A stretch of 64,000 bases of DNA. Source: an uncultured Pelagibacteraceae bacterium. GTDB taxonomy: Bacteria; Pseudomonadota; Alphaproteobacteria; Pelagibacterales; Pelagibacteraceae. Positions 1 to 10,450 of the stretch are shown here, piece after piece. The stretch lies in the NCBI GenBank assembly GCA_902592655.1, contig CACJFE010000004.1:17501-81500 (forward strand). The letters are read 5' to 3'. Numbering within the stretch: position 1 is the first letter of the stretch; each line of letters begins with the position of its first letter. The position numbers and the translations under genes were made by a program. The notes below the pieces were generated by a model, which searched no databases, had not been told where the DNA came from, and was given only the letters and a program-made list of their open reading frames with translations.

Positions 1-303
<303 letters not shown>

Positions 304-344
304 TGCACTGAAAAAAATTTTATTATATTTCAAATAAATTCTTA

Positions 345-1175
345 ATGAATATTAGAATAATACCAAAACTTGATATTAAAAATCAAAACCTTGTAAAAGG
401 TATAAATTTAGAAGGTTTAAGAGTTTTAGGCGATCCAAGAAAATTCGCTGAAACGTATTATAAAGAGGGTGCTGACGAGATAATTTACCACGACGTAGTA
501 GCTAGTTTATACCAAAGAAACAATTTAACTTCTTTAATTAAAAATACCTCAGAGAATATTTTTCTTCCTATGTTGGCTGGCGGGGGTATTAAAGATATCA
601 ATGAGGTAGAAGCTATTCTTAAATCTGGTGCTGACAGAATATTTTTAAACACAGCAGCTATCGATAATCCCAATATAATTGACGATATAGTGAAAAAATT
701 TGGATCTTCAACTCTTGTAGTATCGCTTGAAGTAATTAAATCCGATAACAAATTTATTTGTAGAAAGGATTTTGGCAGAGAGGAAACTGCAAAAGAATTA
801 GTTTCTTGGATAATGGAAGTTGAAATGAGGGGAGCGGGTGAAATTATTGTTACTTCTATTGATAAAGATGGAACAGGTCTTGGATTTGATTTAACTTTGG
901 CAGAAAAACTCTCTAAAAACCTCAAGGTTCCTTACATTTTAAACGGAGGAATTTCATCAATTAAACAAATAGATGACTTACTTAATTGTTCTAACCCTTC
1001 TGGTATAGCCATTGGTTCAGCATTACATTATAGTTATATAGATCAAAGCTTTAAAAAAAAAGATTTTATGGATGGAAACATAGATTTTTTAAAAAAAAAT
1101 AAGAATTATAGAAATTTCGGTAAACTAAAAATAAGTAATATAAAAAATTATCTTAAAAAAAAATTTAAAAAATGA
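345..1175 (+). CDS. HisF-like imidazole glycerol phosphate synthase paralog (surface sugar amidation, HisF2 type)
   Basis: MNIRIIPKLDIKNQNLVKGINLEGLRVLGDP... HisF TIM barrel; sits with HisH-like and WbpG-like genes and not in a his operon. Confidence 0.88.
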   Translation: MNIRIIPKLDIKNQNLVKGINLEGLRVLGDPRKFAETYYKEGADEIIYHDVVASLYQRNNLTSLIKNTSENIFLPMLAGGGIKDINEVEAILKSGADRIFLNTAAIDNPNIIDDIVKKFGSSTLVVSLEVIKSDNKFICRKDFGREETAKELVSWIMEVEMRGAGEIIVTSIDKDGTGLGFDLTLAEKLSKNLKVPYILNGGISSIKQIDDLLNCSNPSGIAIGSALHYSYIDQSFKKKDFMDGNIDFLKKNKNYRNFGKLKISNIKNYLKKKFKK

Positions 1176-1828
1176 ACGATATAGCCATACTAGATTATAA
1201 AATGGGAAACTTATTTAGCGTGCAATGCGCTTTAAATTTTGTTGGGATCAAGTCTATTATTACTGATGATATTGAAATTATTAAAAATTCAAAAAGCATA
1301 ATAATTCCAGGTGTAGGTGCCTATCCTGAGGCTATGAAACGAATTAAAGAAAAAAAATTTGATAAAATTATTTATGAGTTTAACGAAAAAAAAAAATTGA
1401 TAATTGGTATTTGTTTGGGTATGCAATTGTTATTTAGCGAGAGTTACGAAATAAAGAAAACCAAAGGTCTCGGCTTGTTAAAAGGTGATGTAAAAAAATT
1501 TGATGAAAAAAAACAAAACGGAAGTAATACATCTTTTAATGTGGGATGGAATGAAATTTTATTAAATTCAAAAAAAAATATTAAAAATAATTATTTAAAT
1601 AGTCTAAATAAAAAAAAAATGTATTTCATTCATTCTTATCATATAAATACATTTGAAAAATCAATAGATACTTCTTCATCCTTTTTTTACAAGAAAAAAT
1701 TTGTTTCTTCAGTAGAAAAAAATAATATTTGTGGGTTTCAATTCCACCCCGAAAAAAGTGGTCCTGACGGTTTAAAGATTTATAAAAACTTAAAAAAAAA
1801 TTTATTAAATTATGAAAGCGCTATTTAA
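1172..1828 (+). CDS. HisH-like glutamine amidotransferase (HisH2 type)
   Basis: GVGAYPEAM, GICLGMQLLF nucleophile motif, GFQFHPEKSG; overlaps the HisF-like gene by 4 nt. Confidence 0.9.
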   Translation: MNDIAILDYKMGNLFSVQCALNFVGIKSIITDDIEIIKNSKSIIIPGVGAYPEAMKRIKEKKFDKIIYEFNEKKKLIIGICLGMQLLFSESYEIKKTKGLGLLKGDVKKFDEKKQNGSNTSFNVGWNEILLNSKKNIKNNYLNSLNKKKMYFIHSYHINTFEKSIDTSSSFFYKKKFVSSVEKNNICGFQFHPEKSGPDGLKIYKNLKKNLLNYESAI

Positions 1829-3026
1829 TTTACCAAAAAAAGTTGTATTTTGCTCAAAATGCGTGATTTCAAATCAAAGGCCATCGTCTATTCCTGAATT
1901 TTTACATAAACCCTCGAGAGAAGGAGCTAAATATATAAAAATGAACAAAATTTCAGAAAACAAATATATTTGTGATGCTTGTGTTGTTTCAAATATGAAA
2001 GAGAAAACTAATTGGAAAATGAGAGAAAAGGAATTACTCAAACTTTTAGATAAGCATAGAAGTAAAAGTGGAGACTATGACTGTATCGTTCCTGGTAGCG
2101 GTGGAAAAGATAGTGTTTATACCTCGCATATTTTAAAATATAGATATGGAATGAACCCTTTAACTGTAACTTGGCCACCTATTTTATATACAAGTTACGG
2201 TCAAGAAAATTTTAAGAATTGGATTGAAATAGGGGGATTTGACAATGTTACATTTAAGCAGAATGGCAAAGTTATTAGACTTTTAACTAAACTTTCAATA
2301 GAAAATCTTCTACATCCTTTTCAAACTTTTATACTTGGGCAGAAAAATATCGGACCTAGAATGGCAGCTAAGTATAATATACCCCTGGTCTTTTATGGCG
2401 AATCTGAAGCAGAGTATGGAAATCCTGTACAAGAATTAACCTCTAAAAGAGATACATCTTATTGGCTAAAAAATAATATTAAAAATTTATATTTGGCAGG
2501 TGTGCCCATTAACAAACTAATAAAAAGATATAAATTGACTTTAGGAGACTTAAAACCTTATTTGCCACTTGATAAATCTGAAATTGGTAAAAATAAAATT
2601 CAAGTAAATTATTTGGGCTACTATCTAAAATGGATACCTCAGGAGTCATTTTATTATTCAGTTGAACACTCTAAGTTTAAAGCTAGGCCATTTAGGACAC
2701 AGGGCACATACAGTAAATATAGTGGTATTGACGACAAAATTGATGATCTCCATTTTTATACAACTTTTATTAAGTTTGGTATAGGTAGAGCTACATATGA
2801 TGCTGCCCAAGAAGTTAGAAACAAACATTTAACCAGAGATGAAGCAATTAAGCTAGTAGCGAGATATGACGGTGAATTTCCAGACAAATATATTAATGAT
2901 GTATTAGATTATGTAGGTATTAAGACTTCTGATTTTCAAAAACTTTGTGACAAGTTCAGATCACCACATTTATGGAAAAAGACTGGTAATGGCTGGAAAT
3001 TAAGACATACTGTCTACGAGACTTGA
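1812..3026 (+). CDS. N-acetyl sugar amidotransferase (WbpG/PseA family)
   Basis: CSKCVISNQRPS, PGSGGKDS PP-loop motif, zinc-binding cysteines; third gene of the HisF/HisH/WbpG trio. Confidence 0.9.
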   Translation: MKALFNLPKKVVFCSKCVISNQRPSSIPEFLHKPSREGAKYIKMNKISENKYICDACVVSNMKEKTNWKMREKELLKLLDKHRSKSGDYDCIVPGSGGKDSVYTSHILKYRYGMNPLTVTWPPILYTSYGQENFKNWIEIGGFDNVTFKQNGKVIRLLTKLSIENLLHPFQTFILGQKNIGPRMAAKYNIPLVFYGESEAEYGNPVQELTSKRDTSYWLKNNIKNLYLAGVPINKLIKRYKLTLGDLKPYLPLDKSEIGKNKIQVNYLGYYLKWIPQESFYYSVEHSKFKARPFRTQGTYSKYSGIDDKIDDLHFYTTFIKFGIGRATYDAAQEVRNKHLTRDEAIKLVARYDGEFPDKYINDVLDYVGIKTSDFQKLCDKFRSPHLWKKTGNGWKLRHTVYET

Positions 3027-3066
3027 TTTATGCACCGAAAATAATTTTTAATTAATAGAAATTTAT

Positions 3067-4185
3067 TTATTTTCCAAGAATTTTATTAAGACATTCGCGA
3101 AAAATTTTATTATCTTTGTCTCTCACTACAACTTTATCTATGTATTTATTCCAGCTTTTTCTTTTACTTTTAATTAAATAATCTAATACTTTTTTAAATT
3201 GAATAGTATTATTTTCTCTAGTCCAAAAAGGACCATTTTTTTTTAAGCTTTCAGTAAAACCAAACTTTCTAGTAGTTAAAGGAAATTTATTAGGAGCATT
3301 ACTTACAAAACCAGTCTTCCCACCCCTTGCTAGATTTTCAATACCTAAAGTTGAGTCATTCGTTATTACATATTCGTAATTATCTAAATATTTGTAAGGA
3401 TTATTATCTTCAAAAATTACATTTGGTGAAGAAAAAAATTGTTCAAAATATTTTTTTTCAATTAAAAAATTTTTATTATTCCATGATCTTGCGAGAATAT
3501 TTATTTTAAGATTATTTTGCAAACAATAATTATCTAGCCATTTAAAAAAAAAAGGGTCATTAGAAAAAAAATCTCCATAAGTCACATTTTTATAGATTTG
3601 CTGACTCTTTTTATAATTCCTAAAAACCGAAATATACAATATTTCTTTCTTCTTTTTTTTTTTTGAAATTTCTACCATATTATTTCTAAAATATCCTATA
3701 GGAATAGTTTGCCCATCTATAAAAGAAGAGTATTTTTTGCATATTGTTTTATTTGCTAAAAACATTTTATCGACTTTGTTGTCTTTTTTTTTTAATTTAC
3801 TTTTTAACGCGAAAATATCATTAAAAGAGGACCTAATTCCGTACTGAACAAAAATAGTTTTAAAATTACTATTTTCTTTTTTTAATTTATAAAATCTTGG
3901 ATTGTTATCCATATAAGTTAAGATTAACTTAGGGTTTACACAACTAATATAGTTTTTTAAATATGATTGATAATCAAACTTAAATTGGAAAAAAGTTTTC
4001 AAAAAAATTGGAATATTTAATTCCTCATACCTCGTTTTTAAAATAGAATAATTATATTTTTTTATATATTTAAAAAAATTATGACTTCCAGTCTGATCGA
4101 AAATTAAAATTTCTTTTCTTTCTGGCAGTAAAAAAACTTTTTTGGAGAAAAGTACAAAATTTATGTAATTTATTATTATCTTCAT
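3067..4185 (-). CDS. putative surface carbohydrate biosynthesis protein (GT-B-like; family uncertain)
   Basis: YVITNDSTLGIENLARGGKTGFVSNAPNKFP resembles C-terminal motifs of surface polysaccharide transferase-like proteins; opposite strand to the rest of the island. Confidence 0.5.
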   Translation of the reverse strand: MKIIINYINFVLFSKKVFLLPERKEILIFDQTGSHNFFKYIKKYNYSILKTRYEELNIPIFLKTFFQFKFDYQSYLKNYISCVNPKLILTYMDNNPRFYKLKKENSNFKTIFVQYGIRSSFNDIFALKSKLKKKDNKVDKMFLANKTICKKYSSFIDGQTIPIGYFRNNMVEISKKKKKKEILYISVFRNYKKSQQIYKNVTYGDFFSNDPFFFKWLDNYCLQNNLKINILARSWNNKNFLIEKKYFEQFFSSPNVIFEDNNPYKYLDNYEYVITNDSTLGIENLARGGKTGFVSNAPNKFPLTTRKFGFTESLKKNGPFWTRENNTIQFKKVLDYLIKSKRKSWNKYIDKVVVRDKDNKIFRECLNKILGK

Positions 4186-4317
4186 TGTAAATTTTTTATT
4201 AAATCAAAATTCGTTAAAGAAAATAACATTTTACAAGGTTTTTTGAGCAATATTTCGATTATATAGATTGGTTCTTTTGTCATAAATTACTTGCAATTCT
4301 AGCAAAATTATTTAGAT

Positions 4318-4334
4318 TGTTCAATTATTGAACA
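4318..4334. promoter_or_regulatory. perfect 17-nt palindrome TGTTCAATTATTGAACA, candidate operator upstream of the MarR-EPS gene
   Basis: TGTTCAAT-T-ATTGAACA, two 8-nt arms around one central base, 12 nt upstream of the ATG at 4347; a further TTCAAAAC half-site follows. Confidence 0.55.
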
Positions 4335-4346
4335 GGCGTTCAAAAC

Positions 4347-4673
4347 ATGAACATGAAAAATGATAATACAGACCAGTTTGAATTATTGAGAAAAATACAA
4401 AAAAATCCTAATTTTTCTCAACGAGAGTTAGCAAATGAACTTGGAGTCAGTTTAGGGAAACTTAATTACTGTTTAAAAGCTTTAAAAAACAAAGGTTTAA
4501 TTAAAATTCAAAATTTTACAAAAAATCCAAACAAACTTAATTATATTTACGTGATAACACCTAAAGGAATAGCAGAAAAGGCTAAGCTGACAATAAATTT
4601 TATGAAGAGGAAAATGCAAGAGTACGAAGATTTAAAAGAAGAATTAGAAAAGATTAATAATAAAGAGAACTAA
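4347..4673 (+). CDS. MarR family EPS-associated transcriptional regulator
   Basis: FELLRKIQKNPNFSQRELANELGVSLGKLNYCLKALKNKGLIKIQNF winged helix typical of the MarR_EPS family. Confidence 0.85.
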   Translation: MNMKNDNTDQFELLRKIQKNPNFSQRELANELGVSLGKLNYCLKALKNKGLIKIQNFTKNPNKLNYIYVITPKGIAEKAKLTINFMKRKMQEYEDLKEELEKINNKEN

Positions 4674-4678
4674 TAAAA

Positions 4679-5164
4679 ATGTGGATAGTAGCAAAGTATA
4701 ATAGTGGACAATCACAAACACTTAAGGAAAATTTAAGTAAAATTTTAGGAAGTGAAATAGAATTTTATCAGCCAAAAATTATGATTGAACTAAGAAAAAA
4801 AAAATTTTTTAAAAATATATTAGGAAATTATGTATTTTGTAGACACTCTAGATTTTCAGAAGACAAAATTTTGAATAACTTAAAATTTGTAAAAGGTTTA
4901 AATTACTTTTTATCTAATTGTAAATTAGAGCAAAAGCAAATTCTAGAATTTATTTATAAGTGTAAAAACCATGAGGAAAAAAATAATATTTTAAGCCAAT
5001 CATTTTTTGATGAATTAGTTAATTTGAAAGCAAAATTTATATCCGGTCCATTTAAAAGTTTTGCTTTTGAGATTATTAATAAAAATAAAAATTATTTTAT
5101 TACTAAAATAAATAATTTTAAAATAAGGGTAAAAAAGAAAAATAAATATTTTTTACCATTGTAA
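4679..5164 (+). CDS. NusG/RfaH-like transcription antitermination protein
   Basis: MWIVAKYNSGQSQTLKENL...EFYQPKI...GNYVFCR NGN-domain pattern; ISGPFKSFAFEIINKNKNY KOW-like C-terminus; between MarR-EPS and a long polysaccharide gene run. Confidence 0.75.
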   Translation: MWIVAKYNSGQSQTLKENLSKILGSEIEFYQPKIMIELRKKKFFKNILGNYVFCRHSRFSEDKILNNLKFVKGLNYFLSNCKLEQKQILEFIYKCKNHEEKNNILSQSFFDELVNLKAKFISGPFKSFAFEIINKNKNYFITKINNFKIRVKKKNKYFLPL

Positions 5165-5218
5165 TTTGGAAAAAAAAGCAAAAATATCGTCTTTTGTTAT
5201 AGTGCGGAGCTTTGCCAA

Positions 5219-5953
5219 ATGAAAATAGCGTTTGTTATTCCTGCAAGGTTTAAATCAAAAAGATTTCCCGGAAAACCACTAAAAAATATTATGGGTGTTC
5301 CAATGTTAATAAGAACTGCTAATCAATGTTTAAAGGTAATTAGTAGAAAAGATCTTTTTGTGGCTACGGACGATTCAAGAATAAGTAATTTATGTAAAAA
5401 AAATAATATAAATTCCATAATTATTAAAAAAAGGTGTTTAACAGGAACAGATCGAGTAGCTTTTTTTTCAAATATAAAAAAAGAATATACAAACTTTATT
5501 AATATTCAAGGTGACGAGCCTATTTTTAATCCCAAGGATTTAAATAAGATAATTTCATACACGAAAAGAAATCCAAATCAAATTTATGGTGGTTATTGCA
5601 AGATCGTGGATCAAAAAGATTTTCTTAATCCATCAATTCCAAAAGTAGTTTTGAGCAAAAAAAAAGATTTACTTTATATGTCTAGAGCTGGAATACCATC
5701 TAATAAAAAAAAAAAATTCACGAAAGCTTTAAGGCAGGTATGTATTTATTCATTTCCCAAAAATTGTTTGAACAAATTTCTATTATTTAAAAATAAGACA
5801 TTATTAGAAAATATAGAAGATTTAGAACTTTTAAGATTCTTAGAGAATGGTATTAGTGTTAAAATGATAAGTATGAGCAATTTGTCGATATCGGTTGATT
5901 TACCCATAGATTTAAAAAAAGTAGAGAAAAGAATTAGATTAAAACTAAGATGA
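5219..5953 (+). CDS. CMP-Kdo synthetase-like cytidylyltransferase (KdsB family, copy 1)
   Basis: VIPARFKSKRFPGKPL, NIQGDEP motif, CMP-Kdo synthetase family. Confidence 0.88.
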   Translation: MKIAFVIPARFKSKRFPGKPLKNIMGVPMLIRTANQCLKVISRKDLFVATDDSRISNLCKKNNINSIIIKKRCLTGTDRVAFFSNIKKEYTNFINIQGDEPIFNPKDLNKIISYTKRNPNQIYGGYCKIVDQKDFLNPSIPKVVLSKKKDLLYMSRAGIPSNKKKKFTKALRQVCIYSFPKNCLNKFLLFKNKTLLENIEDLELLRFLENGISVKMISMSNLSISVDLPIDLKKVEKRIRLKLR

Positions 5954-6924
5954 AAGTTTTTGTTACAGGTGCTGATGGATTTATAGGGTCTCATTTAGTT
6001 GAGTTATTGCTTTCTAAAAAATGTAAAGTCATTGCTCTTTGCTATTATAATTCTCACGGGTCTGTTGGATGGTTAGAGGATATAAAGGTGAAAAATAAAG
6101 CAAATCTTAAAATATTAACGGGTGATATCAATGACGATATTTTTTGTATGGAGGCTTTGAAAGGCATTGATGTTTTGATTAACCTAGCATCTTTAATTTC
6201 AATACCTCACTCATATAAAAGTCCTAGAGCTCACTTTCAAACAAACATTCATGGAACAATGAATTTAGCTTACAGCTCTATTAAGAATAAGTTAAAAAAG
6301 ATTATTCATATTTCTACAAGTGAGGTATACGGTACTGCAAAATACACACCAATAGATGAAAACCATCCATTGCAGCCACAATCTCCCTATAGTGCATCAA
6401 AAATCTCAGCAGAAACTATAATGAGAAGTTTTTATTATTCTTATAAATTACCAGTAACAATTCTTCGATTATTTAATACATTTGGACCCAGACAATCAAT
6501 TAGAGCAGTAATTCCAAGAATAATTACTCAAATTTTTGGCAAAGAAAGTAAGATTGTATTAGGAGATCTTTCACCAACCAGAGATTTTAATTACGTAGAT
6601 GATAGTTGTTTAGCAATTTATAAATCGATAAAAAAAACTAATACTGGAGAAATTTATAATATTGGCTCAGGAAATGAAATTTCAATTAAAAATCTTGTAA
6701 ATAGGATATCAACTATTTCGAAGATTAGAAAAAAAATTGTAACTGATAAAAAATTTGTTAGACCAAAGAATTCAGAGGTATTTCAATTAGTTTGTAATAA
6801 CAAAAAATTTCAAAAAACCACTAAATTCAGGTCAAACTATTCATTAAATGAGGGATTAATAAAAACAATTGATTGGTACAAACAAAATACCAACAGATTT
6901 AAAAATAGTAAGTTTTTTGAATAA
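5950..6924 (+). CDS. legB: NAD-dependent 4,6-dehydratase, LegB-like
   Basis: GADGFIGSHLVE Rossmann motif, STSEVYGTA..SPYSASK; followed by LegC/NeuD/NeuB/NeuC-like genes. Confidence 0.8.
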   Translation: MKVFVTGADGFIGSHLVELLLSKKCKVIALCYYNSHGSVGWLEDIKVKNKANLKILTGDINDDIFCMEALKGIDVLINLASLISIPHSYKSPRAHFQTNIHGTMNLAYSSIKNKLKKIIHISTSEVYGTAKYTPIDENHPLQPQSPYSASKISAETIMRSFYYSYKLPVTILRLFNTFGPRQSIRAVIPRIITQIFGKESKIVLGDLSPTRDFNYVDDSCLAIYKSIKKTNTGEIYNIGSGNEISIKNLVNRISTISKIRKKIVTDKKFVRPKNSEVFQLVCNNKKFQKTTKFRSNYSLNEGLIKTIDWYKQNTNRFKNSKFFE

Positions 6925-6986
6925 AATAATATTTGTAATTAATATTAAGTTAAGATTTTGGTTAATATAGAGCCATTTAAACAATT

Positions 6987-7697
6987 ATGGTAAGGAAAAA
7001 TATTTTAATAGTAGGTTCCGAAGGTTTGGTAGGCAAATATTTAATTTCAAATTTACAAAAAAAATATAATTGCATTAGTATAGATATAAAAAAAAGAAAT
7101 AATATAAAAAATTACTTTTGTTGTGATTTAAATGATGGGAGAAAATTTAAAAAACTATTATCAAAAATATATAAAAGAAATAAAATTTTTGCTGCAATAA
7201 ATTTAATTTACCCTTTAAAAAGTAGTACTTTTCTTCAAGAAAATATTTCAAAATTTACGAAATTCGTTAATAATCACATTATAGCTTACTATAATTTCAA
7301 TAAATGTCTTTATGACTTATTTAAAAAAGAAAATAAAAGGAAAATTATTATAAATTTTTCATCTATTTATGGCACTAAAATACCAAATTTTAATATTTAC
7401 AAAGGAACTAATACAAAAATGCCAATAGAGTATTCTATTTCTAAGTCTGCGTTGATTATAATGACCAAATACTTTCGAGAATGGTCACGATATAAAAACA
7501 AAAAAATTGAATTTTTTTCTATTAGTCCTGCAGGAATAGAGTCGAATCAATCAATTAGATTTAAAAAAAACTATCTTAAATTTTATAAAAAAAAGATGAT
7601 CCCACTTAAATTAATTTATACCTCTGTAAACAAACTATTAAGTAAATATAAAAATAAATCTAAGGATCTAGTTATTACTGGTGGAGCTAAAATTTAG
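6987..7697 (+). CDS. short-chain dehydrogenase/reductase (PtmA-like)
   Basis: VGSEGLVGKYL, INFSSIYG..EYSISKSAL SDR motifs. Confidence 0.7.
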   Translation: MVRKNILIVGSEGLVGKYLISNLQKKYNCISIDIKKRNNIKNYFCCDLNDGRKFKKLLSKIYKRNKIFAAINLIYPLKSSTFLQENISKFTKFVNNHIIAYYNFNKCLYDLFKKENKRKIIINFSSIYGTKIPNFNIYKGTNTKMPIEYSISKSALIIMTKYFREWSRYKNKKIEFFSISPAGIESNQSIRFKKNYLKFYKKKMIPLKLIYTSVNKLLSKYKNKSKDLVITGGAKI

Positions 7698-7699
7698 CA

Positions 7700-8860
7700 A
7701 TGTTATTTTTTAAATCAATTTCAAATCAAATTCTAAAAAAATTTAATTCAAAAAAACTTCAATTACATGAACCAGTTTTTTCGAAAGTAGAAAAAAAAAA
7801 TTTAAAAGATTGTATAGACAGTGGTTTTGTATCAACTTCTTCTAATGGTTTCTTTATAAAAAAACTTGAAAAGCAAATAAAACGATTTACTAAATCGCGA
7901 TATGCCATATGTACAATAAATGGAGTTTCAGGAATTCATGCAAGTCTTTTAGCACTTGATATTAAAAAAGATCAGGAAATTTTAGTACCATCTTTGACTT
8001 TTGTAGCAACTGTGCATCCAATTTTGTATTTAGGTGCAATACCTCATTTTGTAGAGGTTGAAGAAAAAAATTTTGGTATTTGTCCAAATAAATTAGAAAA
8101 ATATTTAAAGTCAAATACTTATAAAAAAGGTCAAAATCTTTACAATAAAAAAACTAATAGGAGAATCAATGGTATTATAGCAGTTCATGTTTTTGGCAAT
8201 CCCTGCGATATAATAAAAATTAGGGCAATAGCAAAAAAATATAATTTAAAATTAGTTGAAGATTCAACAGAGGCTCTTGGTAGTTTTTATAGAAAGAGAC
8301 ATCTCGGTACTTTTGGTGATACGGGCGTATTCAGTTTTAATGGAAATAAAATCATAACTTCAGGTGGAGGTGGGGTAGTAATAACTAATAGTAAAAAAAT
8401 TTATAAAAAAGTTTTCTCCTTAGTTTCAAATTCTAAAGTACCTCATAATTGGGAATATATCCACAATCAAGTGGGTTTTAATTATAGAATGCCCAATCTA
8501 AATGCTGCTTTAGCTTCTGCACAATTTGATAAATTGAAAAAGATATTAAAAATAAAAAAAAATATTTTTAAAAATTATAAAAAAATATTTGCAAATTATA
8601 CAGAGGTGACATTATTAAACACAGCTAAAGATAGCACAAGCAATAACTGGCTTAATACTATTATTATTAAAGATAATAAAATTAAGAAAGATAATTTTAT
8701 TAAATATTTATATAATAAAAAAATTTTTGTAAGACCCATTTGGAAACCTCTTCACACTCTAAAGCATCTTAAAAAATTTCCAAAAATGAACTTGAAGATT
8801 ACGAATAAAATTTACGAAACTTCTATTAGTTTGCCAAGCGGTCCAGGAATTATTAGATGA
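7700..8860 (+). CDS. legC: DegT/DnrJ/EryC1 family aminotransferase (LegC-like)
   Basis: VPSLTFVATVHPILYLGAIPHFVEVE, VEDSTEALGS, GVFSFNGNKIITSGGGG PLP-lysine motif. Confidence 0.85.
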   Translation: MLFFKSISNQILKKFNSKKLQLHEPVFSKVEKKNLKDCIDSGFVSTSSNGFFIKKLEKQIKRFTKSRYAICTINGVSGIHASLLALDIKKDQEILVPSLTFVATVHPILYLGAIPHFVEVEEKNFGICPNKLEKYLKSNTYKKGQNLYNKKTNRRINGIIAVHVFGNPCDIIKIRAIAKKYNLKLVEDSTEALGSFYRKRHLGTFGDTGVFSFNGNKIITSGGGGVVITNSKKIYKKVFSLVSNSKVPHNWEYIHNQVGFNYRMPNLNAALASAQFDKLKKILKIKKNIFKNYKKIFANYTEVTLLNTAKDSTSNNWLNTIIIKDNKIKKDNFIKYLYNKKIFVRPIWKPLHTLKHLKKFPKMNLKITNKIYETSISLPSGPGIIR

Positions 8861-9444
8861 AAAAAATAAAATTAGCTTTAATAGGGGCAGGTGGGCACGC
8901 AGTATCCTGCATCGATGTTATAGAAAAAACGAATAAATACAAAATCGTTGGACTAGTTGATAATAAATCAAAAAGCTCATTTAGTATTGGCAATAAAACA
9001 TACAAAGTTATAAATGAAAAAGATTTTTTGAGAAGACCAGAAACAAAAAATATCTTGATTGCTATTGGTTCGCATAGATTTTTAAAAAAAAGGTCATCAT
9101 TATTTAAAAAATACACAAAACTCTGCTTCAAATTTCCGATAGTAATTTCTCCCTTAGCTTATGTATCTAAATTCTCAACAATAAATGAGGGAACAATCGT
9201 GATGCACGAAGCAATAATTAATGCTAATACCAAAATTGGCTCTAATTGCATATTAAACTCAAAAAGTTTAATTGAACATGATTGTAACGTTGGCAATAAT
9301 ACTCATATTGCAACATCTGCTATAGTAAATGGTCACACAAAAATTCATGATGATTGCTTCATTGGATCTAACTCTACTTTGTTACCATCATCAACTATTA
9401 AAAAAGGATCTTTAATAAAAGCAAACCAATTAATAAAAAAATAA
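8857..9444 (+). CDS. NeuD/PglD-type sugar acetyltransferase (LegH-like)
   Basis: LIGAGGHAVSCIDVIE N-terminus and left-handed beta-helix hexapeptide repeats. Confidence 0.85.
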   Translation: MKKIKLALIGAGGHAVSCIDVIEKTNKYKIVGLVDNKSKSSFSIGNKTYKVINEKDFLRRPETKNILIAIGSHRFLKKRSSLFKKYTKLCFKFPIVISPLAYVSKFSTINEGTIVMHEAIINANTKIGSNCILNSKSLIEHDCNVGNNTHIATSAIVNGHTKIHDDCFIGSNSTLLPSSTIKKGSLIKANQLIKK

Positions 9445-9446
9445 AT

Positions 9447-10448
9447 ATGAATAATCTTATTGTAATTGCAGAAGCAGGAGTAAATCATAATGGTGATTTA
9501 AAAAAAGCTCTTAAATTAGTTGACTTGGCAGCAAAAGCTAAAGCAGACTATATAAAATTCCAAACTTATTTTACAGAAGATTTAGTTCAAAAAGATTTTT
9601 CTTGTGCAAATTATCAAAAATCAAACTCAAATTTTAGAAATCAATATAAAATGTTAAAAAAATATGAATTAAGTGAATCGGATTTTAAAAAAATTTTTCA
9701 AAGATGCAAAATAAAGAAAATAAAATTTTTATCTAGTCCTTTTGACTTAAAAAGCATATCTTTTTTAAAAAGACTAAAAGTAAAAACAATAAAAATACCC
9801 TCAGGTGAGATTACCAATATCCCTTATCTTTCAAAAATTGGAAGTCTAAACCTCAAAATTATCCTTTCTACAGGAATGTCCAATCTTAAAGAAATTAAAA
9901 ATGCTTTAAAATTATTGATTAACAGCGGAACGAAAAGAAAAAATATTTCACTATTACATTGTAACACTGAGTACCCAGTTAAATTAGAGGAAACTAATTT
10001 AAAATCTATTAACTTTTTAAAAAGAAAATTTAATCTTAAAACTGGTTTCTCGGACCATACTACTGGATTTGAAGCATCTTTAACTTCAATTGGCTTGGGT
10101 GCAGAAATAATTGAGAAACATTTTACTTTAAATAAATCTTTGGCAGGACCTGATCATAAAGCTAGTTTAGATCAAAAAGAATTAGTTGATTTTGTTACAA
10201 AATTGAAAAAAGCTTATAAAAGTTTAGGGCAAAATAGAAAATTTGCCTCTAATAAAGAATTACAAAATTTAAAATTTATTAGAAAAAATATAGTAGCAAA
10301 AAAAAATATTTATAAAGGTCAAAAATTTACTGAAAATAATATAACCACTAAAAGATCGAGACCAGGAATTGCCTCTGAGAAATGGAAAAAAGTTTTAAAA
10401 AAAACCTCAAAATTTAATTTTAAAAAAGATCAAAACATAAAAATCTAG
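9447..10448 (+). CDS. neuB: N-acetylneuraminate/legionaminate synthase (NeuB/LegI family)
   Basis: IAEAGVNHNGDLKKA, KFQTY, GFSDHTTG, C-terminal SAF/antifreeze-like domain. Confidence 0.92.
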   Translation: MNNLIVIAEAGVNHNGDLKKALKLVDLAAKAKADYIKFQTYFTEDLVQKDFSCANYQKSNSNFRNQYKMLKKYELSESDFKKIFQRCKIKKIKFLSSPFDLKSISFLKRLKVKTIKIPSGEITNIPYLSKIGSLNLKIILSTGMSNLKEIKNALKLLINSGTKRKNISLLHCNTEYPVKLEETNLKSINFLKRKFNLKTGFSDHTTGFEASLTSIGLGAEIIEKHFTLNKSLAGPDHKASLDQKELVDFVTKLKKAYKSLGQNRKFASNKELQNLKFIRKNIVAKKNIYKGQKFTENNITTKRSRPGIASEKWKKVLKKTSKFNFKKDQNIKI

Positions 10449-10450
10449 AT

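Noticed and set aside
485-925. 146-aa minus-strand ORF opposite the HisF-like gene
   Set aside because: Antisense shadow ORF of a well-supported CDS. The same applies to 5746-5994(-), 10960-11181(-), 11632-11871(-), 18083-18343(-), 25070-25330(-), 50468-50842(-), 53964-54395(-) and similar entries.
1590-1630. Long poly-A runs in coding sequence (for example in the HisH-like gene, and 23340, 49750) as phase-variation tracts
   Set aside because: Lysine-rich AAA runs are expected at this base composition; frames are intact and runs are interrupted, so nothing specific supports slippage control.
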